From a virus: DNA of 22,452 bases. This document shows positions 1 to 6,865 of this stretch, piece by piece. Numbering within the stretch: the stretch's first letter is position 1; every line of letters begins with the position of its first letter. The translations under genes were made by a program, and so were the position numbers. The stretch spans positions 1-22,452 of the IMG/VR virus record IMGVR_UViG_3300042549_003501; one strand, given 5' to 3'. Below the pieces are notes generated by a model, which made no database searches, was not told the origin of the DNA, and saw only the letters and a program-made list of their open reading frames with translations.

Positions 1-248
1 TTACCAATGATTGGGAACGTAGAAAGAAAGAGCACGTTAAAACGAAGGGACAGTTTATCAAAGGCTTTGTGAAAAAGGTTTCTACAGGAGATGATGCGTT
101 GTTATGGGAAAATACTATCAAGAAAACAATGCATTGCGGCATAGTAGATTCAATAAAATGTAGAGATGGATGGACAGAAACGATTAGCCCGGAACTACTA
201 CACAAAATAGTAGATGAAACCTTCACTCAAATATATGGGGATTCCTAG
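1..248 (+). CDS. 3' end of an unknown plus-strand gene (partial)
   Basis: An open frame of about 81 codons runs in from the left window edge (first whole codon at position 3) and stops at TAG 246-248. There is no start codon in the window, so this is the C-terminal part of a longer protein. The visible part is polar and charged, with a run of K/R/E near its beginning (WERRKKEHVKTKGQF) and an ending QIYGDS. I recognise no domain. It converges on the zinc protease gene, and their 3' ends overlap by 26 bases. The absence of stops over 82 codons in AT-rich DNA and the normal amino-acid mix favour a real gene, but a chance frame cannot be excluded. Confidence 0.5.
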   Translation, partial: TNDWERRKKEHVKTKGQFIKGFVKKVSTGDDALLWENTIKKTMHCGIVDSIKCRDGWTETISPELLHKIVDETFTQIYGDS

Positions 249-747
249 CGCCGTAAATTTTTATCATTTTTCCAGCCATTATATCTGCCATAGCTTCAAT
301 GGGTGAACCAGGGTAACTTGAATTGGGTTTTATCATATCAAGTTCGTGTTGTCTTACGTGTACGAGTTCGTGAAAAACCGTTCTTAAAAGGTCCACTAAG
401 TTACGATTTTTAGCATAGACCCAAATTTTACCACTGCCGGGAACATGTCCACCGGTATGATGATTGCCTTGCGCTTCATCTGTGTCCATGCTTAGTTCAA
501 TTGCAGGTATATCTTTTATTCCAAACTTTTTACAAATCCATTCAACTGCTTTTGCTATTTCAGCAGCTTTGTTATCATCAATTTCTTCATCCAAGCTTTG
601 GATTGCTTTTTTAGCTACATTTCTTTCTTTTTTGGCATCTTTTACTAATTTGTCAAGAACACTGTATCTATGTTTATCTAAGGTAGGTAATCCATATTCT
701 GGATTTTCAGTGATTAAATTTTCTGTTAAAAACTCTTTAGCTCTCAT
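223..747 (-). CDS. Zinc metalloprotease (HExxH) with capsid-targeting-like N-terminus
   Basis: 174 aa. The HExxH zinc site is at residues 126-130 (HELVH) inside a hydrophobic helix, followed by SPIEAMADIMAGK (148-160). Its Glu151 is a plausible third zinc ligand, as in gluzincins. A charged helix-rich region (about 30-70) precedes the catalytic part. The first 15 residues contain two copies of a hydrophobic-x-T/I-E-N motif (EFLTEN, LITEN). They resemble the cleaved capsid-targeting peptide of T4 internal proteins, whose consensus begins MKTYQEFIAEA. The ATG at 745-747 has an AAGG 6-7 bases upstream. The substrate is unknown. It could be a protease packaged in the head and released into the host, or simply an intracellular peptidase. 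Zincin assignment is firm; packaging is inference. Confidence 0.85.
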   Translation of the reverse strand: MRAKEFLTENLITENPEYGLPTLDKHRYSVLDKLVKDAKKERNVAKKAIQSLDEEIDDNKAAEIAKAVEWICKKFGIKDIPAIELSMDTDEAQGNHHTGGHVPGSGKIWVYAKNRNLVDLLRTVFHELVHVRQHELDMIKPNSSYPGSPIEAMADIMAGKMIKIYGARNPHIFE

Positions 748-844
748 GATATGCCTTATAGTTGCTCACTTTAGTATGTGGTAGCGAGTCACAAACTAGG
801 CAGCAGCCGCGCACCATAACCCCAACGGTCCTAGGGTTAATTCT
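748..844. other. Intergenic spacer, locally GC-rich
   Basis: 97 bases between two minus-strand genes. They are clearly richer in G+C than the surroundings around 800-835. A 5-bp AACCC/GGGTT pairing with an 11-base loop lies at 818-838, but there is no T-run after it on either strand, so it is not a convincing terminator. A 26-codon minus-strand frame starts at 817 but has no visible ribosome site. No RNA gene is recognised. Confidence 0.4.
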
Positions 845-1033
845 TTATTTCATTTCTTTAATAGTACCAATTACAGCATCAGTAATGCCATATTGTTGTT
901 TCATTAATTGTCTTGCCATAAATAAATTTTGTGCTGTTACAGTAACATCCATATTGCCGGTATAGCCAGGTTGTTTTACAAACACTCTAGCTATATAAAC
1001 TTTGTATGGTTGTACTACATCAGCAACTTTCAT
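845..1033 (-). CDS. Small conserved-looking phage protein, unknown
   Basis: 62 aa, predicted soluble, with an alternating beta-like first half (VYIARVFVK, MDVTVTAQN) and a helical second half (FMARQLMKQQYGI). The composition fits a small alpha/beta domain. The ATG lies two bases after the stop of the 126-aa gene upstream (TAATTATG arrangement). There is no clear Shine-Dalgarno sequence, so expression is probably by translational coupling. No family is recognised. It begins MKVADVV and lacks the E-F-x-T-E peptide found in several neighbours. Confidence 0.7.
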   Translation of the reverse strand: MKVADVVQPYKVYIARVFVKQPGYTGNMDVTVTAQNLFMARQLMKQQYGITDAVIGTIKEMK

Positions 1034-1035
1034 AA

Positions 1036-1416
1036 TTAATTATAGTAAGTCATGCCGCCAGTGCGAGAACCAGCCATTCCGTCATATGTACTCTTTTGAG
1101 CCTTACCATATTTACCGGATACTGAATCTTTTACGGCAGCAACAAAACCATCAATGCTTGAAGCAGCATCAGCAGACATTTGCTGTTTGTCTTTTACTGA
1201 ACCATATGCTGCCAAGAATATTTCAATAGCCTTTAATGGAAGTTTTTTCTGATCTCCATTTTCAAAATTGATTACTTTATTGCCGTCAAAATCTTGGGCT
1301 TTTTCTAACTGAGCTATAATGTTTTGTACATTAGATTGAGGTGAGTCAAAATCATCTTCTTCACCGTCTATAGCAAACGGATCGTATGCTTCGTTTACAA
1401 TTTCTTGAATTTTCAT
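1036..1416 (-). CDS. Unknown late protein with internal-head-protein-like N-terminus
   Basis: 126 aa. It begins MKIQEIVNEA, which lines up with the T4 internal-protein targeting peptide (MKTYQEFIAEA), with a hydrophobic-x-Glu site at VNE. An acidic stretch (about 15-30) is followed by a helical middle, and the C-terminus is Gly/Ser/Tyr-rich (MAGSRTGGMTYYN). A ribosome site AAGGAAT lies close upstream of the ATG, and a CATAAATA late-type promoter lies about 25 bases upstream. This gives it its own short leader, independent of the dps gene whose stop codon overlaps that promoter. Function is unknown. A packaged internal head protein is the best guess. Confidence 0.75.
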   Translation of the reverse strand: MKIQEIVNEAYDPFAIDGEEDDFDSPQSNVQNIIAQLEKAQDFDGNKVINFENGDQKKLPLKAIEIFLAAYGSVKDKQQMSADAASSIDGFVAAVKDSVSGKYGKAQKSTYDGMAGSRTGGMTYYN

Positions 1417-1443
1417 ATCAGTAATTCCTTGTTAATGATAATG

Positions 1444-1451
1444 TATTTATG
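1444..1451 (-). promoter_or_regulatory. Late-type promoter box (CATAAATA)
   Basis: On the minus strand CATAAATA matches 7 of 8 bases of the T4 late consensus TATAAATA. It overlaps the dps stop codon and would start transcription some 15-20 bases before the ATG of the 126-aa gene, just upstream of its AAGGAAT ribosome site. Confidence 0.5.
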
Positions 1452-1890
1452 CTCTATCTTTTTTTAAAGTACTACGCAACATCCAGCCATGCTTTTCATG
1501 AGCATCTAGTCTTGTTGCTAAAAAGTCCATAATACCTTGTTTGTTTTCTTGTTCAGCACTAGCAAAGCAAGTGTTTAAAAGTTCTATAAGTTTTTGGTTG
1601 TCTTGTGTGAGTTCGGCTATCATTAATTGGGCGCGAGGAATCATTAGCTGATCTTCTATTATACACAGTTCATGTAGTCTTGTAAAGCTTCCTGGGGTAT
1701 AACTACCCAAAACTCTGATATATTCTGCTATTTGGTCAATAGAGTTATCAAACACATCTTCATATATTTTCCCAAAGAACTTGTGATATTGGGGAAAGTC
1801 GGGCCCTTCAACACACCAATGAAACTGTTGTGTTTTGATAGCAAAGCCATAACAGCTTGCTAATAATACTTTTAAGTCGTCTGCTAACAT
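1447..1890 (-). CDS. dps: Dps-like ferritin-family protein
   Basis: 147 aa, the usual size of the Dps/mini-ferritin fold. The family core is visible: QFHW (His24), G-P-x-F, His36, then D52-x-x-x-E56 in SIDQIAEYIRVLG. This corresponds to the inter-subunit ferroxidase ligands (E. coli Dps His51, His63, Asp78, Glu82), with one residue of extra spacing before Asp52. Position 40 is Gly where E. coli has Asp67. Dps dodecamers oxidise and store iron and protect DNA. Here the protein would guard phage or host DNA from Fenton chemistry. Its start overlaps the 52-aa gene by 7 bases, and it is the last member of the late run that begins at 6818. It lacks the capsid-targeting-like peptide. Confidence 0.88.
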   Translation of the reverse strand: MLADDLKVLLASCYGFAIKTQQFHWCVEGPDFPQYHKFFGKIYEDVFDNSIDQIAEYIRVLGSYTPGSFTRLHELCIIEDQLMIPRAQLMIAELTQDNQKLIELLNTCFASAEQENKQGIMDFLATRLDAHEKHGWMLRSTLKKDRA

Positions 1891-2042
1891 TTATTTTTTA
1901 CCTTATTTGAAATAATTTCATCACTTACTTCTGTTTTCCAAACATTTGGAAATATACCATGTACGAATAACATAAACGCCCAACGCCAAGCTCTTAATAA
2001 ATGCTTGAAATATCCTATGTTACTATCAGTCAAATGACTCAT
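1884..2042 (-). CDS. Small membrane-associated protein with HGIFP motif
   Basis: 52 aa. The ATG (2040-2042) overlaps the stop of the sigma-like gene as TAATG, and the stop TAG (1884-1886) lies 7 bases inside dps. It therefore fills the gap between two real genes with coupled translation on both sides. Residues 10-33 have the pattern YFKHLLRAWRWAFMLFVHG followed by IFP and then V-S-D-E. This resembles small marine bacterial and phage proteins with one hydrophobic helix carrying H-x-L, A-W-R and HG-x-FP. I know no function for that family. A single amphipathic or membrane helix is likely (about 15-31). Confidence 0.72.
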   Translation of the reverse strand: MSHLTDSNIGYFKHLLRAWRWAFMLFVHGIFPNVWKTEVSDEIISNKVKNKC

Positions 2043-2731
2043 TATTTCTTCATTTGCTTATTTAATCTAGTAGCTGTTTTAGTCATAGGATTAACGCGCT
2101 TGGTTTTTTTAGTTTTTCTAGCTTGAGCTACTTTTGTTCGTTGTCTTGTTTGTTTCATTTTTGCTGATTTTTTAAGATCAGGTGCTGCTGAGCAATGTGA
2201 AACATCAGGCATCGTTCTGCCTTTTCTTGGACCAGATTCACAACGCCACTTCATAGAAATACTACCTGATTTGGCGTTCTTTTTGAATACTAGTCTATGT
2301 TCTGTTATATAATAGTCTACTAATTCATAGTTAGCTTTTATTAATCTTAAAAGTGCTCGTCTTAACAAAACCTGCACTCTAGATGGAGATATATTCATTT
2401 TTTTAGCTATTTCTGAAAGAGTATTTTCTTCTTGATCAAATAATCCAAATCGTAGTGTTAGCAATAACTTGTCGCGTGACGGCAATTCTGAAACAATTTT
2501 TTCTATTTTATTTTTTAATGAATCATCCATTACAACTTTTTCTAGTTCGGGATCATAGATAAATTCTTGAGGGTTAAAATCACTTATGGTAGATGCCTTA
2601 TCCATAACAGGGTCATCTAATTGCGGCATCGCATAATTTTCGTAATCTTTGCCGTAAGTTTTACCGGTTGGATTATACTTCTTAGCCCTAACGGCATCTG
2701 TCCATTCTGTCACGAATTCTTTTGCTCTCAT
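2042..2731 (-). CDS. Sigma-70 region 4 protein with basic tail and capsid-targeting-like N-terminus
   Basis: 229 aa in three parts. Residues 1-10 (MRAKEFVTEW) resemble the cleaved targeting peptide of T4 internal proteins. Residues 71-132 match sigma-70 region 4. LPSRDKLLLTLRFGL corresponds to the L-x-x-R-E-R-x-V-L-x-x-R-F-G-L signature, followed by TLSEIAKKM and a second helix SPSRVQVLLRRALLRL, the helix-turn-helix that reads the -35 element. Residues 155-229 are a Lys/Arg-rich tail with two Cys (RCESGPRKGR, SHC) that probably binds nucleic acid. Regions 1-3 of sigma are absent, so it cannot melt a promoter alone. It could act like a co-activator or anti-sigma that occupies the beta-flap, as T4 gp33 does. 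It lies in a late run, 3 bases after the 146-aa gene. Confidence 0.82.
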   Translation of the reverse strand: MRAKEFVTEWTDAVRAKKYNPTGKTYGKDYENYAMPQLDDPVMDKASTISDFNPQEFIYDPELEKVVMDDSLKNKIEKIVSELPSRDKLLLTLRFGLFDQEENTLSEIAKKMNISPSRVQVLLRRALLRLIKANYELVDYYITEHRLVFKKNAKSGSISMKWRCESGPRKGRTMPDVSHCSAAPDLKKSAKMKQTRQRTKVAQARKTKKTKRVNPMTKTATRLNKQMKK

Positions 2732-2734
2732 TTT

Positions 2735-3175
2735 TTATCTACTCCGCACTAAGTAATATATGACTGAACTGCTATCTTCATCTCTTTTAAGTTTGTACCC
2801 TAACTTGTCGGCATATTTTTCAACCATTCTGTCATACAATTTAACTCTACCAGTTGGAGTTTTCGTGCCTGGATCACCTGTCTCTTTGTCTGCTCCAAAC
2901 GTAATCTCATGTGGCTGCACTTTTTGAATAAATTCTATAATAACTTTGAGAACAGTGCTGAATATCTTATAAGCATCACCCTCGTTTGTTACATCATATG
3001 ACCTGTTTTTAGAGAATTCAACTACGTAACTAGCCCCTTCACCTTCAATCTTGTCAAATGTTATGTGTAAGCGACTTCCGTCAGGTAACTTAACTTCAAC
3101 CTCATAGTCGCCACCATACTCTGAGCGTCCTAATTCTGCTGAATAGGGTGAGTCAAATACTTCAAATATTCTCAT
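2735..3175 (-). CDS. Conserved-type phage protein, unknown
   Basis: 146 aa, predicted alpha+beta. It starts MRIFEVFDSPYSAE, then has beta strands rich in polar residues (DYEVEVKLPDGSRLHITF), the segment YDVTNEGDAYKIFSTVLKVI (about 60-79), PHEITFGADKE and a C-terminal half GRVKLYDRMVEKYADKLGYKLKR. The layout suggests a compact single domain, but I cannot name it. Its start loosely recalls the targeting peptides of the neighbours (M-R-x-F-E-x-F) without the T-E site. The ATG overlaps the stop of the 318-aa gene as ATGA, so it is translationally coupled. Confidence 0.75.
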   Translation of the reverse strand: MRIFEVFDSPYSAELGRSEYGGDYEVEVKLPDGSRLHITFDKIEGEGASYVVEFSKNRSYDVTNEGDAYKIFSTVLKVIIEFIQKVQPHEITFGADKETGDPGTKTPTGRVKLYDRMVEKYADKLGYKLKRDEDSSSVIYYLVRSR

Positions 3176-4128
3176 TTTTTATCTCTTGTACTTTTAGTAG
3201 CTACATTCTTTGCCTTACCTTGTCTTTCAGGATTTGGATCTTGTCTACGTTTTCTGCTAGCGGCACTTGCTCTCTTTTTTTTACCTAGTGCGTGTGCTTT
3301 CTTTTGTGGTAAGCATTTTGGCTTACCTTCGCTTTCACTGCCTCTAGCACAAGCACCTCTGATCTTACCATCAGGACCAAATCTAACCCACTTTTCTTTG
3401 AACCATTTGCGTAAGTCTTCTTCTAGTTGTTCTTCACTTACACTTTCTTTAGGTACACAGTTGGGAACCATTTTACCACTTTTCTTTTTCATACCCACTT
3501 GTTTGTGTGTATCCCAACATGCTTCTTCTAAATCCACGCCTTCATCAGTTTTTTTATTAGCATTGATATATTTTCTGTACACAGCCGCAGCTTCAGATTT
3601 TCCTGCTGCTTTAGCTCTTTGTTCCATAGCAACAGCAGCTTGTATTTTGTGAGCATGGCTACGACCGCTATTACGAATTTTTGAAACACTTGCTTTAGCA
3701 TCTGCTTCAGTAGCAAATTTTAAACCAGTAATAGTACCTTTAGGATTCTCGTCTGTATATAAATCACTATGTTTTTTACTATTAGCAGGCTGTCCCGGCT
3801 TTCTTGCTATTCTAGAATTATCTTCTTCAATGCCTTCGTTTGATTTTTTGTTTTTGACACAGTTTGGATATGTTTTTCCAAACATTTTTTTGTTGCCTTC
3901 TTTGTGATAACCCTTCCAACAGGCTTCATCTATATTGTGTCGTGAATGATCTCCGTGCGTTTCACACATGCTACAATCAGGACAAGTCATTTCCATGACA
4001 ACGCCTTCATTGTGCTTCTTCTTACCGGCACAATGAGCTTTTTGGCTAAAGCCTTTGGGATGACTACAGTTGATAGAGCGTTTATATTTTTCGCTCCAAG
4101 CTTCTGTTATAAACTCACCAGCTCTCAT
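3172..4128 (-). CDS. Modular basic Cys-rich protein with capsid-targeting-like N-terminus
   Basis: 318 aa, strongly basic and built from small units. The N-terminus MRAGEFITEA is almost superposable on the T4 targeting peptide (E-F-I-x-E-A). Units are: 11-38, an S-x-N-C-S-x-P-K-G-F-S-Q-K-A-H-C motif; 49-59, CPDCSMCETHG, a possible zinc knuckle; 69-92 and 202-226, two copies of E-A-C-W ... G-K ... P-N-C-V; 135-190, a helical unit with RSHAHKIQAAVAMEQRA; 238-318, a Lys/Arg-rich unit containing GPDGKIRGACARGSE and DPNPERQGKAKN. Short acidic linkers (SNEGIEED, TDEGVDLEEA) separate them. The composition points to nucleic-acid contact inside the head. Start and stop overlap neighbouring genes by 4 bases (ATGA). 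Function is unknown. Confidence 0.8.
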   Translation of the reverse strand: MRAGEFITEAWSEKYKRSINCSHPKGFSQKAHCAGKKKHNEGVVMEMTCPDCSMCETHGDHSRHNIDEACWKGYHKEGNKKMFGKTYPNCVKNKKSNEGIEEDNSRIARKPGQPANSKKHSDLYTDENPKGTITGLKFATEADAKASVSKIRNSGRSHAHKIQAAVAMEQRAKAAGKSEAAAVYRKYINANKKTDEGVDLEEACWDTHKQVGMKKKSGKMVPNCVPKESVSEEQLEEDLRKWFKEKWVRFGPDGKIRGACARGSESEGKPKCLPQKKAHALGKKKRASAASRKRRQDPNPERQGKAKNVATKSTRDKK

Positions 4129-6818
4129 TTGCTTTTATTACCCCAATTACTTGCACCCACTTTGCGGCACTTTACTAACGCACCTGAAGCATACGCACTT
4201 GGCCAAACTTTGTAGCGCGATTTTACTTTATGATAGCAAGCATCTTTATTGCCTTCTTCGTTTAGTTCGCTTTCTGCTACTAGCTTACCGCCGCATTTGG
4301 GGCACTTATCAGTATTTTCTGTAACTAATGTTGCTTTGTAGTTTTTATTAGGTAAACGAATAAGCTGATATGAATTTCCTTTTAAATCTTTTCGTTGCAT
4401 CATTTTCGGGCTGTGACTTGCCGCATCATACGCAACTTCTGCACCAAAATGTTTTTGTAGTGATGCTGAATCGTGCTCTTGATCAGTATTTTCTGTTACA
4501 CTTTCGTTTTTAGGTTCCCAGTATCTTCCTTTACCCAACATATTATCTTGGTAACCATACCACTTACCTGATTTACTTTGTTTTAATCCTGCACGACTAG
4601 CATCAGTTTCTTTTCCTGCCGGTACATTGTAAAAAAACATACCTTTAGGTTTGTTATAAGTTTTGCGTGTTTCGTGACCTAACTCATGTTCCATTTCTCT
4701 ACGCTTGAAGTCGCGTTTGCTCATTGAACCCCAATCATTTGTTTGTTCATTTTGAAGTCCTCGCATAATAGAACTTTCATACTTAGGTACAATAGGTTTA
4801 TCATCTGCGCCCATTACCTCGCCTTTACCTAATGACAAACGAGTTTTATGATTTTCTATTCTTCTTTCTATTTCTTGAATCTTAGCTTGATCATTTTGCT
4901 GTGTAGCCATTTGATGATACTTGATAAGTGTTTGTAGTTGAGGACTATTGCTATACACTTGTTGTGCTTGCTGCTGTCCTATTCCCCAAAGAGAAGCTAA
5001 CAGTGCTGTACCTGCTAATACTTTTCCTATTACTCCTTCGGACATTTCTCTGTCCATCATGGTTAATGTATCATAGTCAATATAAAAGTCTGTATCTGGA
5101 TCATATGCTAAGCCAGCTTTTGGATCGTAGTAATATACTTTACCGTTTCTTGCTCTGAATGGACCTTCTAATCCCTCACGCTCTTGATATTTTTCACGAT
5201 CAATGTTTGGTAGTATGCGATATCCTTCCGCCATACCATTTTGTTGTGTATTCTTCTTTTGAAATTTTGCTTGATTGATAGCTTGAAACTTATCATTTAA
5301 TTCTTTATATTCTTGTTTCATGGCAGGCGTACTCTTGCCACTCCTGGATGCAGCTACAATTTCATCTCTTCTTTGTGTAATGTCACTTTCTAATTGTGCT
5401 AATTTATCATCACTCATTTTCACATATGGAGCAATACTTGCCCTGTATTGTTCTAAGCGATCTTTCCTTGATTGCTCTTCATGTTTTAGTCCATCTCTGT
5501 ATCCAGCTGTATAATCATTTGAGCCTGGGCCATACTTTGAACTGGCTCTGGGATCCGAACTGCCTCTCTTACCATCGCTGAATCCAGCTTGATATGCTGA
5601 TGATTTATTTTCTTCACCTTCTGCCATACCTTGACCCATTTGTTTATGTTCCAAATATTCACGAATAGTATTCAAGTAATCGTTTGCTTTGATAATCTTT
5701 TCTTGAACCCAACCTTCAATACCCACTTCTTCAGGAATGTCTTTGATCAGTTCGTATACTTGTTTAGCGTTTTTAGCAGATTGAAAAAGATCACTTAAAG
5801 CCATTTCAACTTCGTGATCAGTTCTGTCTTTTGCTTTTGGAATAAATCCTTGTTTGTATTTCTTACCTTGTCCAGGAACAATGATAATGTCTTCTTCATC
5901 AAGTTTGGCTTCTTTCATACTTTCTTTAAACATATCATTTAGATTTACTTCTCGTGTACCCGACACTTCAACATCCCCTTCGTTTTGATCTAGCCATTTT
6001 TCAAATGCTTCTTGACTTTTAAATGTTTTCTTCCACTTATTGCTATTTACGCCACGAACTCCATATGCTTCTATACCAACTTTAGTTTCTTCTTTGGCTT
6101 CTTCAATTTTTTTAGACATTTTTTGTTTTAACGCTTGAATCTTTTTTTGATATAATTTACATTTTTCATCGTCGCCTGCACGATTTGCTGCTAATGCTAA
6201 TTCTTCATACTTTGATATTTGTTTTTTATCATCTGTAGATGCGCTTTCTGACACGCCTTGATCTTTGTTTGCTAATTTGTCTAACTTGTAATAGCGGTCA
6301 AAATGCTTCTTAGAGGTTTTAGTGTCGCCCTTCATACTAGCATCTTGTGACTTGGCTATTTCTTGCCCAATACGAGTTTGTATATCTTTACCTGTAGCCA
6401 ACCGCTTTATGTCTTTTACTAATCCTTCCGCCACACCTTGCTTATCACCAGTACCTTTGCAGGTTGGGCATTTTACTTTTTCAGCACCTTGTTTATTGTC
6501 GGCAAACAACTTGCTACCTAACTTATACATACTCTTACGACCATGACAAGTGGTGCAATTGGTATCTTGGTGCCTGACAGTTTTGCCTGGCATATGATCT
6601 ACATCATGTGGGAAGCCTTCCGCCACACCTTGGTCTTGAGATTCTTTAACTGATTTACTGTTAGCAAACTTTTCATTAGTCTTTTTACCAGTTAATAAGT
6701 TGCCGCCTTTTTCGTTAGGATAAATTCCTTTACCGCGTGTTTGTGTTTTGCCTACAGGCGTAGCAACAGTAGCTATAGCCCCTGAAGTAGTTGATTCTGT
6801 AAAATGAGTGCTTTTCAT
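4125..6818 (-). CDS. Long modular protein with repeated GVAEG-type linkers (possible head polyprotein)
   Basis: The frame opens at ATG 6830, but I prefer the ATG at 6816-6818. It follows a GGAT, leaves a short leader after the late promoter, and gives an N-terminus MKSTHFTES like the targeting peptides of neighbours (897-898 aa). Numbered from 6830, eight short motifs of the form hydrophobic-x-E-[GSN] punctuate the chain: 68-72, 132-136, 192-196, 401-405, 532-536, 596-600, 777-781 and 835-839. Between them lie small modules. These are a DnaJ-type Cys motif pair (CTTCHG, CPTCKGTG, 92-128), helical units, a DHEVEMALSDLF...IPEEVG unit (338-396), a Tyr/Asp-rich unit with a hydrophobic helix (565-618), MSKRDFKRREMEHELGHE (703-720), a CPKCGGK knuckle and a C-terminal KVWPSAYASGALVKCRKVG unit. 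No enzyme is recognised. Confidence 0.82.
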   Translation of the reverse strand: MKSTHFTESTTSGAIATVATPVGKTQTRGKGIYPNEKGGNLLTGKKTNEKFANSKSVKESQDQGVAEGFPHDVDHMPGKTVRHQDTNCTTCHGRKSMYKLGSKLFADNKQGAEKVKCPTCKGTGDKQGVAEGLVKDIKRLATGKDIQTRIGQEIAKSQDASMKGDTKTSKKHFDRYYKLDKLANKDQGVSESASTDDKKQISKYEELALAANRAGDDEKCKLYQKKIQALKQKMSKKIEEAKEETKVGIEAYGVRGVNSNKWKKTFKSQEAFEKWLDQNEGDVEVSGTREVNLNDMFKESMKEAKLDEEDIIIVPGQGKKYKQGFIPKAKDRTDHEVEMALSDLFQSAKNAKQVYELIKDIPEEVGIEGWVQEKIIKANDYLNTIREYLEHKQMGQGMAEGEENKSSAYQAGFSDGKRGSSDPRASSKYGPGSNDYTAGYRDGLKHEEQSRKDRLEQYRASIAPYVKMSDDKLAQLESDITQRRDEIVAASRSGKSTPAMKQEYKELNDKFQAINQAKFQKKNTQQNGMAEGYRILPNIDREKYQEREGLEGPFRARNGKVYYYDPKAGLAYDPDTDFYIDYDTLTMMDREMSEGVIGKVLAGTALLASLWGIGQQQAQQVYSNSPQLQTLIKYHQMATQQNDQAKIQEIERRIENHKTRLSLGKGEVMGADDKPIVPKYESSIMRGLQNEQTNDWGSMSKRDFKRREMEHELGHETRKTYNKPKGMFFYNVPAGKETDASRAGLKQSKSGKWYGYQDNMLGKGRYWEPKNESVTENTDQEHDSASLQKHFGAEVAYDAASHSPKMMQRKDLKGNSYQLIRLPNKNYKATLVTENTDKCPKCGGKLVAESELNEEGNKDACYHKVKSRYKVWPSAYASGALVKCRKVGASNWGNKSK

Positions 6819-6842
6819 AATGAAATCCATAAGTGATATGTA

Positions 6843-6850
6843 TATTTATC
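6843..6850 (-). promoter_or_regulatory. Late-type promoter box (GATAAATA)
   Basis: GATAAATA on the minus strand, one mismatch from the T4 late consensus. Initiation about 6-7 bases downstream would leave an 18-base leader to the ATG at 6818 and would make the upstream ATG at 6830 nearly leaderless. It is the only promoter-like box before the coupled run from the 898-aa gene through dps. Confidence 0.55.
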
Positions 6851-6865
6851 TTATTACATTAAAGA

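Noticed and set aside
737-817. 26-codon minus-strand frame in the GC-rich spacer
   Set aside because: No ribosome site, no recognisable sequence and an unusual composition; too weak to call a gene.
818-838. Hairpin AACCC/GGGTT as a terminator
   Set aside because: The stem is only 5 bp with an 11-base loop and no T-run on either strand.
464-965. Plus-strand open frames over the zincin and 62-aa genes
   Set aside because: They are antisense to better-supported genes, hydrophobic or Ser-rich in the manner of reverse-complement shadows, and lack ribosome sites. The same applies to the plus-strand frames near 11032, 12130 and 13318.
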